From NCBI RefSeq assembly GCF_001293775.1, contig NZ_LGLN01000071.1, positions 95,466 through 139,301 on the forward strand: 43,836 nucleotides of DNA, written 5' to 3'. Below the pieces are notes generated by a model, which saw only the letters and a program-made list of their open reading frames with translations, was not told the DNA's origin and searched no databases. The position numbers were made by a program, and so were the translations under genes. Positions within the stretch are counted from its first letter, which is position 1; every line of letters starts with the position of its first letter. Source of the stretch: Pseudomonas syringae pv. cilantro. Lineage in GTDB: Bacteria; Pseudomonadota; Gammaproteobacteria; Pseudomonadales; Pseudomonadaceae. Of this stretch, positions 32,901-39,842 are shown piece by piece.

Positions 32901-34675
32901 AAGGTATTGAAAACACGATGCACTACCGCTACAGCCGGCTGGGTCTGCCGCTGTCCTATATCGATGTGCTGGGCCAGGAGCAACTCAGCGTCTACGACGA
33001 TTTCGGGCGTTTGGCTCAGACCTCGCTGGGGGAAGTGGTTTCGGATTTCACCTATGACACGTTCGGCCGTACGGCCAGCATCGCCACGCTGGACAGTTCG
33101 AGCAATGGCCAGGTGGAGATCAGCCTGGAATATGACGCTCAAGGGCGTGAAGCGCAGCGTACGTTTACGATCAATGGCGCCAACCAGCAAATGGTTCAGG
33201 TTTACGATGATGTTGACCAGATGGTCGAGCGAACCCTCAGCGAGGGGGCGGTCATCATTCGCGAAGAGCACTATGGTTACGATCTGTGTGGCCGCCTGAC
33301 GCAATACGATTGTTCAGGTAAACAGCGGCCGGTGGACCCCTATGGCATGACGATTAGCCGCCAGGTGTTCAGCTTTGATGGCCTGAACAATCTGACCTTG
33401 GTCACGACTACGTTTGACGGTGGACGCAACCGGGCGCGTTACTTTTACGAAGGCATCGACCCGGCGCAATTGACCCGGGTGACCAATACACAACTTGCGT
33501 GGGTGAATGCCCGGTTGATCCCGGTGAACAAAAATGACAGTACCTATCCGCCGGAAATCAGGCTGACCTATGATCCGGACGGCAACCTGATTACCGACGA
33601 GGCTGGCCGCCTGCTCAGCTACGATCCGCTTGGCCGACTGCTTGAAGTGAGTATGCCTGCCGGTGATGTTCGTTATCGTTACGACCCGCAGGACCGCCTG
33701 GCAGGGGAAACCGGTGAGCAGCGCTTTTATCGCGACGGGGTGCTGGCCAGTCAACTGGGCGCAAGTCAGAACAGCACGTACATGCGTGGCGACGGCTACC
33801 TCCTGGCTGAGCAACAGGGAAGTGACGCGCTGCTGTTTTCCACCAGCATCAGCAACAGCGTGTTGAGCGAAGTTCATCCTGACGGGGTCAGCAACCGGTC
33901 TTATACCGTATACGGTCACAGCAGCGGTGATAATCCTCCGGCCGGGAGGCTGGGGTACAACGGCGAATTGCACGAGACCGAAACCGGCTGGCAATTGTTG
34001 GGCAATGGCTATCGGGCGTATAACCCGGTGCTGATGCGCTTTCATAGTCCGGACAGTCTGAGCCCGTTTGGAGAGGGCGGGTTGAATGCTTATGCGTATG
34101 GGGAGGGGGATTCGGTGAATGGGGTGGATCCGACGGGGCATATGCTCCGTAGACCAACAGGCCCCCCTCTTAAAAGCAGCCTACGTTCAGGAAGCCCCCA
34201 ACAAAACAACGTAAAGAAAAATGTGAGGTTCGAGACACCCGAGGCGAATAACCGTGCGGGAATCTCAAATTCTCAGGGCAGCACCGTTGACGCAGGCGGC
34301 AATCAGCCAGGAACGTCACGTAAACCAAGACACTCGGTCCTTGTTGCTAAGACGTCTGAAAGTGCTTCATCAGAACCAGTGGCGCCGAGAAAGGCAGTCC
34401 TTGTTGTTAGCACGTCTGAAAGTGCTCAATTAGGACAAGCAGGGCGCCGAAACGCAGTACTTATCCCTAGGGGGGCCAGTGACGCGAACTCAAGTAGCTC
34501 GGGGTCTTCTTCTGGCGTGGTATTTGATGAAATCGCGATGACAACACAAATTGATAGACAGGCGCTTGTTGAACAGTGGGTTTTGGATGTTTCGCAAATA
34601 TTTTCAGCTAGCAACAACGTAAGCCCTATTGTTCAGAGTGCTAATGGCGCGAATAGTAATATCAGGAGGAGTTAA
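29945..34675 (+). CDS. YD-repeat (Rhs-type) protein 2 with variable C-terminal tail
   Basis: Protein of 1576 residues with AGGAG about 8 bases before the ATG. The N-terminal part (TSVHSNAFNFMSYLQSGVDP, SYNPLNVQDSGFGLGWNLQL) is clearly homologous to YD-repeat protein 1. The body has many YD repeats (YDYDNLRRVVSE, YDGLGRLVKEVS, YDPLGRLLEVS) and the Rhs core LLGNGYRAYNPVLMRFHSPD...VDPTGH ending near 34141, the expected boundary of a cleaved C-terminal module. The remaining 177 residues are hydrophilic, Ser/Asn-rich, lower in GC than the body, and contain repeats of about 20 residues (VLV-x-x-TSESA). They have nothing in common with the hydrophobic tail of YD-repeat protein 1. No signal peptide and no adjacent immunity-like gene. 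By analogy with TcC/Rhs, the shell could enclose and release the tail, but no toxin motif is recognised in it. Confidence 0.9.
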   Translation: MTTSTSVHSNAFNFMSYLQSGVDPRTGQYTVSINLPEVKSNGLRGPVVPLVLSYNPLNVQDSGFGLGWNLQLSQYDPGTRIVSLGSGETFKVEGSLGDQLWMPEKKLDSFHFYKQDDTRYRVVHKSGQVEELEVLGSLGNRIALPVRIYSPEGHGITLHYASFGAYQMLSEVVDDDGQVILTITRDSTSVRLLLYGAPKADAEFVMILSGSNRNVARIELPTANKASWRFTYSIIRGHSCIASVDTPVGGHEDVFYQDSGHQFPLSAGREPLPRVTRHLTTPGFLQPEVDVRYTYKDGAGRERNFLGAGLDIAWEDDGLDNLYRYLGAAPYLYSSTETLRVNDVDIRSIERVFNQFHLLALETTRQNLSILEVDTRYYIEEGKPFDQQPNYCQLPKEVRTTWRLSPDGSVPRTEIVSSDYDSYGNLLAQTQANGVTETSEWYSVSGEDGCPPDPDGFVRTLKAKSVVPAQSDYGHALVLVTRYRYKALPALAGSGQNLWLAAESETLLQQTTDGEKELQQTTYTYIEDNPYDAFQYGRIRHQSVTLEGLSTTTDYRYDLLQDPDFDQTVQQTLQIVTGFDMTQKVIRLEHSLFTGEPLLNRDDNDVEIRYDYDNLRRVVSETVSPNKEEYKATRHYEYQLCAVKTDQAEQRLFDVKNVQTTSRFDGLGRVIYEARADADNPDVHRRLDLRQTYEAAYDAWGDKVEETSYDWLDQQKRALTNYFEYDDWDQQLSVTGPDGVTTIEQTDPVGTQASNGPIQRRWTESNDGLQTSEVSETWLNLFDEPTRSVRLDRLDWLSEPVSLSRYQYDGLGRLVKEVSGLPTRERSTTYAYDVFDRVTANTLPDGAVVRRRYAPHSGEDLPAWIGVDHNGKSSVLGEQKFDGLDRIVTSITGGRERELSYTSDLMQPKTVKLPSERQIDYDYLPELGDEPLKRTQSDTVARLKLTADYTYDPQNARLIGSSEQGEELQREYYSTGSLKSEQRTSQGIENTMHYRYSRLGLPLSYIDVLGQEQLSVYDDFGRLAQTSLGEVVSDFTYDTFGRTASIATLDSSSNGQVEISLEYDAQGREAQRTFTINGANQQMVQVYDDVDQMVERTLSEGAVIIREEHYGYDLCGRLTQYDCSGKQRPVDPYGMTISRQVFSFDGLNNLTLVTTTFDGGRNRARYFYEGIDPAQLTRVTNTQLAWVNARLIPVNKNDSTYPPEIRLTYDPDGNLITDEAGRLLSYDPLGRLLEVSMPAGDVRYRYDPQDRLAGETGEQRFYRDGVLASQLGASQNSTYMRGDGYLLAEQQGSDALLFSTSISNSVLSEVHPDGVSNRSYTVYGHSSGDNPPAGRLGYNGELHETETGWQLLGNGYRAYNPVLMRFHSPDSLSPFGEGGLNAYAYGEGDSVNGVDPTGHMLRRPTGPPLKSSLRSGSPQQNNVKKNVRFETPEANNRAGISNSQGSTVDAGGNQPGTSRKPRHSVLVAKTSESASSEPVAPRKAVLVVSTSESAQLGQAGRRNAVLIPRGASDANSSSSGSSSGVVFDEIAMTTQIDRQALVEQWVLDVSQIFSASNNVSPIVQSANGANSNIRRS
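34332..34462 (+). repeat. 60-bp tandem repeats in the tail of YD-repeat protein 2
   Basis: The segment around GTCCTTGTTGCTAAGACGTC (from 34337) recurs exactly 60 bp later (from 34397) with few changes, and a third degenerate copy begins near 34454. The repeats encode units of about 20 residues with the core [SAN]VL[VI]...TSESA. The flanking sequence is visibly lower in GC than the YD body. Confidence 0.75.
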
Positions 34676-34685
34676 TAGGGGCTGC

Positions 34686-34717
34686 ATGAAGGCTTCGATA
34701 TAATTCAAAGCCTTCAT
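34686..34717 (+). terminator. hairpin terminator of the YD-repeat operon
   Basis: ATGAAGGCTT and AAGCCTTCAT form a perfect 10-bp stem around a 12-base loop, 10 bp after the stop codon of YD-repeat protein 2 and followed by TACTTACG. It may serve both the rightward operon and the convergent LuxR-type gene that ends at 34747. Confidence 0.7.
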
Positions 34718-34746
34718 TACTTACGTCCTTTCATATAAAAAATGAT

Positions 34747-35010
34747 TCACTCCATTAAAATAACCCCCTGCCTGATCGCCATCACTAACGCCGCCTTCAA
34801 CGACGTCACCCCGAACTTGCGGCGAATATTGCTGGTATGAAAGTGCACGGTCGCTTCCGAACACCCTTGTATCCGTGCTATCTCCCACGCCGATTTGCCG
34901 ATCGCCACCCACTCCAGGACTTGTCGTTCCTTGACAGTCAACTGGACCACGGGGGGCGTTTCCTGGGAGGGCGATGGAGTGCCGGGTGGTTTGCCCTTGT
35001 CGCGAAGCAT
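34747..35010 (-). CDS. stand-alone LuxR-type (GerE) DNA-binding protein
   Basis: Protein of 87 residues, of which about 24-85 form a LuxR/GerE helix-turn-helix ([46 protein letters not shown]). There is no autoinducer-binding or receiver domain; the first 23 residues are a Pro/Thr/Gln-rich, probably disordered leader. AAGGA lies about 7 bases before the ATG. The recognition-helix region is complete, so it should bind DNA as a dimer. It sits between the convergent YD-repeat operon and the divergent kdp operon. Since lux-type CT-N12-AG sites occur before the Ig-like and YD genes, it is a plausible regulator of them, alone or with a full-length LuxR elsewhere. Confidence 0.88.
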   Translation of the reverse strand: MLRDKGKPPGTPSPSQETPPVVQLTVKERQVLEWVAIGKSAWEIARIQGCSEATVHFHTSNIRRKFGVTSLKAALVMAIRQGVILME

Positions 35011-35129
35011 AGTGAAGTCCTTTCCCTGAAGATCGCTGCATCACGATACCCCCGCCGTCAACTTCGCGAACCTGACATAAATGACAGCGCTGACGGCCGT
35101 GCATGCGCCGCACTGTCTGGCCTGTAGCG

Positions 35130-35184
35130 TTTTTTTACAGCTTCTTTACGCTCGGCGCCCGTTGTCGATCTCGCGTCTTTACAG
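35130..35184 (+). promoter_or_regulatory. candidate KdpE-responsive promoter region of kdpFABC
   Basis: TTTTTTTACA at 35130-35139, TTTACG at 35145-35150 and CTTTACAG at 35177-35184 form a T-rich cluster upstream of kdpF, followed by GC-rich sequence (CTCGGCGCCC). The arrangement resembles the enterobacterial KdpE operator, a T tract ending TTTACA followed by a C-rich block. It lies 115-70 bp before the kdpF start, in the 243-bp gap shared with the divergent LuxR-type gene. Position and resemblance are visible; binding is inferred. Confidence 0.5.
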
Positions 35185-35253
35185 CCTTGCTGCGGACAAT
35201 CACCCCACGCGGCCTGCGCCGTAACCGGTTGTTGCCTGATGGGGAAAATTTCA

Positions 35254-35349
35254 ATGAGCGTTATGGATGGTATCTCTCTGTTGATGGGGGTCGGGCTGTT
35301 CATCTATCTGCTGGTGGCGCTGTTACGCGCCGACCAGAGTCAGGAGTGA
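35254..35349 (+). CDS. kdpF: KdpF, small subunit of the potassium-transporting ATPase
   Basis: A gene of 31 residues (MSVMDGISLLMGVGLFIYLL and ten more). GGGGA lies 8 bases before the ATG and the stop TGA is two bases before the kdpA ATG. It is a single hydrophobic membrane helix with a short polar C-terminus (RADQSQE), exactly the size and place of KdpF, which stabilises the KdpABC complex in the inner membrane. It is first in the kdp operon. Confidence 0.93.
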   Translation: MSVMDGISLLMGVGLFIYLLVALLRADQSQE

Positions 35350-35351
35350 TC

Positions 35352-37046
35352 ATGCACAGTTACGATTATCTGTTGATCCTGGCCTTTCTGGTCCTGCTGC
35401 TGGCACCTGCGCCGTGGTTGGGGCGTTTCTTTTATCGGGTCATGGAAGGCGAGCGCACCTGGCTGAGCCCGGTGCTGGGGCCGGTCGAGCGGGCCTGCTA
35501 CCGCATTTCCGGCATCGACCCCAAAACCGAGCAATCCTGGAAGCAATACGCGTTGGCTTTGCTGGCGTTCAACCTGGCAGGTTTTGTCGTGTTGTTCGCG
35601 ATGCTGATGCTGCAAGGCATGCTGCCGCTCAACCCGCAGCAGCTGCCGGGCATGGAGTGGTCGCTGGCGTTCAACACGGCGATGAGCTTTGTCACCAACA
35701 CCAACTGGCAGGCCTACAGCGGCGAAGCGTCGCTCAGCTACCTGAGCCAGATGGTCGGCCTGACCGTGCAGAACTTCGTCAGCGCTGCGACTGGCCTGGC
35801 CGTGCTGGTTGCGCTGTGTCGCGGCATCAGCCGTCGTTCGTCGCACAGCCTGGGTAACTTCTGGGCCGACATGACCCGCGCCACGCTTTACGCGCTGCTG
35901 CCGATCAGCATCGTGCTGGCGGTGCTTCTTGTCTGGCAGGGCGTGCCGCAGAACTTTGCGCATTACATCGACGCTTTGACGCTGCAAGGCGCGGATCAAA
36001 GCCTGCCGATGGGGCCTGCTGCCAGCCAGATATCGATCAAGCAACTGGGCACCAACGGCGGTGGCTTCTTCGGCGTCAACTCGGCGCATCCGTTCGAGAA
36101 CCCGACCGCCTGGAGCAACCTGTTCGAACTGGTGTCGATCCTGCTGATCCCGGCTGCGCTGGTGTTCACCTTCGGCCACTACGTCAAGGACATGCGCCAG
36201 AGCCGCGCGATTCTCGGCTGCATGCTGGCCTTGCTGTTGATCGGCGGCGCGGTTTCGCTGTGGGCCGAGTACCAGCCCAACCCGGCGCTGAACATCGCAG
36301 GTGTCGAACAGACCGCGCCACTGGAAGGCAAGGAAACCCGCTTCGGCACCACCGGCACCGTGCTCTGGTCAGTCGCCACCACGGCGGCGTCCAACGGCTC
36401 GGTCAACGGCATGCACGATAGCCTCAATCCGCTGGCCGGCATGGTCGCGCTGGTCAACATGATGGTTGGCGAAGTGATCTTCGGCGGCGTCGGCGTCGGC
36501 CTCAACGGCATGTTGCTCAACGTGCTGATTGCGGTGTTCCTCGCCGGCCTGATGATTGGCCGCACCCCGGAATACCTCGGCAAAAAGCTCCAGGCGCAGG
36601 AAGTCCGGCTGCTGGTCGCGACCTTGCTGGTGATGCCGGTCGGCGTGCTGGTGCTGGGCGCGATTGCCGCCAGCCTGCCAGGCCCGGCAGGTGCGATCAG
36701 CAACCCCGGCCCGCACGGTTTCAGCCAGTTGCTGTACGCCTACACCTCGGCCACGGCCAACAACGGCTCGGCCTTCGGTGGTTTCAGCGCCAACACCGTG
36801 TTCCACAACCTGATGCTCAGCCTGGCGATTTTCATTGGCCGCTTCGGTTACATCCTGCCGGTGCTGGCACTGGCTGGCAGCCTGGCCATGAAGAAAACCG
36901 CGCCACAGGGCCAGAACAGCTTCCCGACCCACGGCCTGCTGTTCGTCACCCTGCTGACTGTCACCATTTTGCTGGTGGGTGGCTTGACCTTTCTGCCGAC
37001 CCTGGCACTGGGGCCGATTGCCGAACACCTGAGCCTGGGTTTCTGA
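35352..37046 (+). CDS. kdpA: KdpA, potassium-binding channel-like subunit
   Basis: Protein of 564 residues, the family length. The reading frame is open much further upstream, but the true start is the ATG at 35352 directly after kdpF ([13 protein letters not shown]), with CAGGAG just before. It is a polytopic inner-membrane protein descended from the KtrB/Trk K+ channel fold. Four pore loops with selectivity-filter glycines are visible: [50 protein letters not shown] and [14 protein letters not shown]. It binds and conducts K+ for the KdpB pump. It is followed by kdpB after 10 bp. Confidence 0.97.
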   Translation: MHSYDYLLILAFLVLLLAPAPWLGRFFYRVMEGERTWLSPVLGPVERACYRISGIDPKTEQSWKQYALALLAFNLAGFVVLFAMLMLQGMLPLNPQQLPGMEWSLAFNTAMSFVTNTNWQAYSGEASLSYLSQMVGLTVQNFVSAATGLAVLVALCRGISRRSSHSLGNFWADMTRATLYALLPISIVLAVLLVWQGVPQNFAHYIDALTLQGADQSLPMGPAASQISIKQLGTNGGGFFGVNSAHPFENPTAWSNLFELVSILLIPAALVFTFGHYVKDMRQSRAILGCMLALLLIGGAVSLWAEYQPNPALNIAGVEQTAPLEGKETRFGTTGTVLWSVATTAASNGSVNGMHDSLNPLAGMVALVNMMVGEVIFGGVGVGLNGMLLNVLIAVFLAGLMIGRTPEYLGKKLQAQEVRLLVATLLVMPVGVLVLGAIAASLPGPAGAISNPGPHGFSQLLYAYTSATANNGSAFGGFSANTVFHNLMLSLAIFIGRFGYILPVLALAGSLAMKKTAPQGQNSFPTHGLLFVTLLTVTILLVGGLTFLPTLALGPIAEHLSLGF

Positions 37047-37056
37047 GGAACCGATC

Positions 37057-39135
37057 ATGAGCACTACTGAAGTTTCAAGAAATGCTGCTGCAAAAGCCGC
37101 TGATCCACAGGCCGTCAACGAATCAGCGAAAACCGGCATCGCCGCCCTGTGGCGTCCGGCGCTGGTGCAGGCCTTCGTCAAGCTCGACCCGCGCCAGCTC
37201 AAGCGTTCGCCGGTCATGCTGGTGGTGGAACTGACTGCCATTCTGACCACCGTGCTGTGTGTCATCCCCGACCCGCAAGTGCCGACCTCGGTCTGTGTGC
37301 AGATTGCCCTGTGGCTGTGGTTCACGGTGTTGTTCGCCAACTTTGCCGAAGCACTGGCTGAAGGCCGTGGCAAGGCGCGCGCTGACAGCCTCAAGGCCGG
37401 TAGCGAAGGCCTCAAGGCGCGTATCCGTGACGAAAACGGCAGCCTGCGCACGATCAATGCAAGCGAGTTGCGTAAAGGCGATGTGGTGCGCGTCGAAATC
37501 GGCGAAATGATTCCCGGTGACGGCGAAGTCATCGAAGGCATTGCAGCCGTCAACGAAGCGGCGATTACCGGTGAATCCGCGCCGGTGATTCGCGAATCCG
37601 GCGGCGACCGCTCGGCGGTCACTGGCAACACCCGGCTGGTGTCCGACTGGCTGCTGATCCGCATCAGCAGCAACCCCGGTGAATCGACGCTGGACCGCAT
37701 GATCGCGCTGGTCGAAGGCGCCAAACGTCAGAAAACCCCCAACGAAGTGGCGCTGGACATCCTGCTGATCGGCCTGACGCTGATCTTCCTGCTGGTGGTC
37801 ATCACCTTGCAGCCGTTCGCTCATTTTGCCGGTGGCAGCCTGCCGCTGGTGTTTCTGGTGGCGCTGCTGGTGACGCTGATCCCGACCACCATCGGCGGTC
37901 TGCTGTCGGCCATCGGCATTGCCGGTATGGACCGTCTGGTGCGCCTCAATGTGATTGCCAAGTCCGGTCGCGCCGTCGAGGCCGCAGGCGATGTGCACGT
38001 TTTACTGCTGGACAAGACCGGCACCATCACCTTCGGTAACCGTCGCTGCGCTGCCGTCTACGCGGCACCCGGCGTGACCCCCAAAGAGCTGGGCGAGGGT
38101 GCCTTGCTGGCGTCGCTGGCCGACGACACGGCGGAGGGCAAATCCATCGTCGAGTTCCTGCGCGAGCAGCACCCGATGAACGAGCCGACCCTGGGTTCGG
38201 TGACGGCCGTGCCGTTCAGCGCTGACACACGGCTGTCCGGCGTGGACTACCAGAACCATGTGTACCGCAAGGGCGCGGTGGATTCGCTGCTGGCGTTCAT
38301 CAACATGCAGCGCAGCGAGCTGCCGCCGGCACTGGCACGCGAAGTCGACAAGATCGCCAAGACCGGTGGCACGCCGTTGCTGGTTTGCGCCAACGGTCGG
38401 CTGCTGGGCGCCATCCACCTCAAGGACGTGGTCAAGCCGGGCATTCGCGAGCGTTTCGAAGAGCTGCGCAAGCTGGGCATTCGGACCGTGATGGTGACCG
38501 GCGACAACCCGCTGACCGCCGCGGCAATTGCTGCCGAAGCGGGCGTTGACGATGTACTGGCCGAAGCCACGCCGGAGAAGAAACTGGAGCGGATTCGTCA
38601 GGAGCAGGGCGAAGGGCGGCTGGTGGCGATGTGCGGCGACGGTGCTAACGATGCGCCTGCGCTGGCCCAGGCCGACGTCGGCATGGCAATGAACGACGGC
38701 ACCCAGGCGGCGCGCGAAGCGGCCAACATGGTCGACCTCGACAGCGACCCCACCAAGCTGCTGGACGTGGTGCAGATCGGCAAGCAATTGCTGGTCACCC
38801 GTGGCGCGCTGACCACGTTCTCCATCGCCAACGACGTGGCTAAATACTTCGCCGTGCTGCCTGCGCTGTTTGCTTCGATCTACCCGCAACTCGGCGTGCT
38901 CAACGTCATGCAGCTGGCCAGCCCGCAGAGCGCGATTCTCTCGGCCATCGTCTTCAACGCGCTGATCATCGTCGTGCTGATTCCGCTGGCCCTGCGCGGT
39001 GTGCGCGTCCAGGCCGCCAGCGCGGCGCATTTGCTGCGGCGCAACCTGCTGATCTATGGCCTGGGCGGCATCGTGGTGCCATTTATCGGCATCAAGCTGA
39101 TCGACATGTTGCTGGTCGGTCTCGGCCTTGTTTGA
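37057..39135 (+). CDS. kdpB: KdpB, P-type ATPase catalytic subunit
   Basis: Protein of 692 residues, ATP-hydrolysing subunit of the K+ pump. It has the actuator-domain motif TGES ([11 protein letters not shown]), the phosphorylation motif DKTGT with Asp319 ([13 protein letters not shown]), nucleotide-domain sequence, [10 protein letters not shown] and the hinge motif [19 protein letters not shown]. Membrane helices flank the catalytic domains ([20 protein letters not shown]). GAGGAA lies before the ATG. It lies between kdpA and kdpC in the standard order. Confidence 0.98.
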   Translation: MSTTEVSRNAAAKAADPQAVNESAKTGIAALWRPALVQAFVKLDPRQLKRSPVMLVVELTAILTTVLCVIPDPQVPTSVCVQIALWLWFTVLFANFAEALAEGRGKARADSLKAGSEGLKARIRDENGSLRTINASELRKGDVVRVEIGEMIPGDGEVIEGIAAVNEAAITGESAPVIRESGGDRSAVTGNTRLVSDWLLIRISSNPGESTLDRMIALVEGAKRQKTPNEVALDILLIGLTLIFLLVVITLQPFAHFAGGSLPLVFLVALLVTLIPTTIGGLLSAIGIAGMDRLVRLNVIAKSGRAVEAAGDVHVLLLDKTGTITFGNRRCAAVYAAPGVTPKELGEGALLASLADDTAEGKSIVEFLREQHPMNEPTLGSVTAVPFSADTRLSGVDYQNHVYRKGAVDSLLAFINMQRSELPPALAREVDKIAKTGGTPLLVCANGRLLGAIHLKDVVKPGIRERFEELRKLGIRTVMVTGDNPLTAAAIAAEAGVDDVLAEATPEKKLERIRQEQGEGRLVAMCGDGANDAPALAQADVGMAMNDGTQAAREAANMVDLDSDPTKLLDVVQIGKQLLVTRGALTTFSIANDVAKYFAVLPALFASIYPQLGVLNVMQLASPQSAILSAIVFNALIIVVLIPLALRGVRVQAASAAHLLRRNLLIYGLGGIVVPFIGIKLIDMLLVGLGLV

Positions 39136-39203
39136 AGCTTGAAGTGTGAAGCCTGTGTTGCATGCCGGTTGGCGTGCAGCCTTACCTGATTGAGGATGTG
39201 CAG

Positions 39204-39776
39204 ATGTCCAGTGTATTGCGTCCGGCCCTGAGCCTGATTGTGTTGATGAGCCTGATAACCGGCGTGGCGTATCCGCTGCTGGTCACCGGGGTGACGCAAG
39301 TCGCGTTTCCCGCGCAGGCCAATGGCAGCCTGCTGTATGACGAGTCGGGCAAGGTGCGCGGCTCGGCCTTGATTGCCCAGTCGTTCAGCGGCGATGAGTG
39401 GTTTCAGTCGCGCCCCTCGGCGGGCGCTTTTGCGACGGTAGCCAGTGGCGCGAGCAACTTCGCGCCGAGCAACCCGGCACTGGCGACCCGCGTCACGGAG
39501 GAGGCCGCCAGGCTTGCGAACGCCGCGCAAGGGCCCGTGCCACTAGCCTTGCTGACCACGTCCGGCAGCGGTCTGGACCCGCACTTATCGCCTGAAGCCG
39601 TTGCCTGGCAGGCCGGTCGCGTGGCGGCGGCCCGGCAGTTGCCGCTGGATAAAGTGCAGGCGCTGATTGACGCCAACACCCGGCGTCCACTGATCGGCCC
39701 ACCGGTGGTCAACGTGTTGGCCTTGAATATGAGCCTGAATCAGTTACCTTCTGCACCGCGTAACGCGCAGCTGTAA
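39204..39776 (+). CDS. kdpC: KdpC, accessory subunit of the potassium-transporting ATPase
   Basis: Protein of 190 residues from the ATG at 39204, with GAGGA 8 bases upstream; the upstream in-frame ATG at 39162 is discarded. One N-terminal membrane helix ([20 protein letters not shown]) is followed by a periplasmic domain. Family blocks include [49 protein letters not shown] and the C-terminal LNMSLNQL. It bridges KdpA and KdpB and raises apparent K+ affinity. Confidence 0.96.
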   Translation: MSSVLRPALSLIVLMSLITGVAYPLLVTGVTQVAFPAQANGSLLYDESGKVRGSALIAQSFSGDEWFQSRPSAGAFATVASGASNFAPSNPALATRVTEEAARLANAAQGPVPLALLTTSGSGLDPHLSPEAVAWQAGRVAAARQLPLDKVQALIDANTRRPLIGPPVVNVLALNMSLNQLPSAPRNAQL

Positions 39777-39842
39777 CAAATTGCGCCGTGCCTGCAATCG
39801 CTTAACTAAGCTGTCAGTAATAAAGAGAGGGTGGTAACCAAC

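Noticed and set aside
14258..34675. Reading the cluster as a classical Tc toxin locus or as a T6SS-linked Rhs locus
   Set aside because: No TcA-like or SpvB/TcB-type gene, no VgrG, PAAR, Hcp or Eag-like chaperone gene was seen, and the YD proteins lack the corresponding N-terminal domains.
36369..37724. Open frame of 451 codons antisense to kdpA/kdpB
   Set aside because: It overlaps two well-conserved genes, has low-complexity composition (Gln/His/Arg/Ser-rich) and no family features. The same holds for antisense frames at 35340-36179, 38002-39030 and 39978-41450.
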